Assembly (NCBI GenBank): GCA_026770585.1 | Contig: MU646317.1 | Location: 217,267-241,790 of the forward strand | Source: Baffinella frigidus | Lineage: Eukaryota; Cryptophyceae; Cryptomonadales; Baffinellaceae | Direction of reading: 5' to 3' | Length of the DNA: 24,524 nucleotides | In this document: piece by piece, positions 24,065-24,524 of the stretch | How positions within the stretch are numbered: the first letter of the stretch is position 1 | Layout: each line of letters begins with the position of its first letter | Made by a program: the position numbers and the translations under genes | Notes under the pieces: model-generated | Database searches by the model: none | Seen by the model: the letters and a program-made list of their open reading frames with translations, nothing else | Told to the model about the DNA's origin: nothing

Positions 24065-24524
24065 GGTGGTGACGGTGGAGGAGCTGAACGCACACAATAA
24101 GAAGGGGGACCTCTGGATCGCGATCGAGGGCGTCGTCTATGACCTCACCAAGTGGGCAGCGCACCACCCGGGCGGGGAGCACCTCCTGGTGAACATGGCG
24201 GGGCAGGACGCGACGGGCGTGTACCGTGCGTTCCACACCAAGCACGGGACGGGCTACAAGGCGGATAAGCTGCTCACCATGCTCCCGAAGGTTGCCACCC
24301 TGGCCAAGCGCCCGCGGAGCCAGCTGGAGACCGACTTCCGCGCGCTGCAAGAACGTGTGGAGAAGGAGGGCATGTTCGAGACGCGCTACTCCTTCTTCTA
24401 CGGACTCGCCGCATGGCTCGCCGCGCTTTTCGTTCTCCAGCTCTACCTCACTCTCAACGCCACCACCATGTGGGGCACACTGCTTGCTGCCGCAGCGTAC
24501 GCTCTCTTCGGTGCCCCCCTCCCC
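24024..24524 (+). CDS. Cytochrome b5-fused front-end fatty acid desaturase (3' partial)
   Basis: 167 codons from ATG 24024 to the window end without an intron. Residues about 15-90 form a cytochrome b5 domain: LWIAIEGVVYDLTKW, the heme motif HPGG at 48-51, and the second likely heme ligand H71 in AFHTKH. After a linker (FRALQERVEKEGMFE) come hydrophobic segments at about 124-144 and 149-165, as at the start of the membrane domain of delta-5/6/8 front-end desaturases. The three His boxes, including the diagnostic QxxHH, would lie beyond the window, so regiospecificity cannot be told and a b5-fused sphingolipid desaturase is also possible. Expected in the ER membrane, introducing a double bond between an existing one and the carboxyl end. 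Unlike its neighbour, this part is not cut by introns. Confidence 0.85.
   Translation, partial: MVPWAQDPVSVQRAVVTVEELNAHNKKGDLWIAIEGVVYDLTKWAAHHPGGEHLLVNMAGQDATGVYRAFHTKHGTGYKADKLLTMLPKVATLAKRPRSQLETDFRALQERVEKEGMFETRYSFFYGLAAWLAALFVLQLYLTLNATTMWGTLLAAAAYALFGAPLP

Overview
This window looks like nuclear DNA of a photosynthetic microalga. The genes are cut into short exons with AG|G splice junctions. The introns are filled with degenerate Arabidopsis-type telomere heptamers (CCCTAAA and variants). The methyltransferase opens with a signal-peptide-like segment followed at once by a Phe and a Ser/Arg-rich stretch, which resembles the two-part plastid leaders of algae with secondary plastids. A haptophyte, stramenopile or dinoflagellate therefore fits slightly better than a green alga, but the sequence does not settle this. 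A run of 320 N shows it is a draft assembly.

Layout. (1) About 1-16315, + strand: one large split gene, running in from the left edge and ending at a TAG at 16313-16315. I rebuilt it from short exons whose splice phases agree at most joins; I do not recognise the protein. Its early part looks helical (HEAT-like) and its later part beta-rich. The stretches 4609-6926 and 12451-16246 are not resolved. (2) 16316-17186: convergent intergenic region with a 187-bp foldback element and a broken copy of the neighbour's last exon. (3) 17187-23745, - strand: a nine-exon gene for a plastid-type SAM-dependent methyltransferase related to Arabidopsis At1g78140/At2g41040. All eight introns are phase 0 and the model gives 383 aa. 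(4) 23746-24023: short divergent promoter region. (5) 24024 to the right edge, + strand: start of a cytochrome b5-fused front-end fatty acid desaturase, cut by the window end.

What stands out is the architecture. Nearly every exon is followed or preceded by one to five degraded copies of itself inside the adjacent introns. Exon 2 of the methyltransferase exists as two intact tandem copies. Two pairs of copies differ by the presence or absence of an intron, one with a 7-bp direct repeat at its ends as expected for an introner (intron-generating mobile element). The promoter plus first exon of the methyltransferase is duplicated in inverted orientation inside its own intron 2. Several families of short hairpin elements, some with compensatory stem changes, are scattered through introns and intergenic DNA. 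No tRNA, rRNA, CRISPR array or bacterial-type operon was seen.
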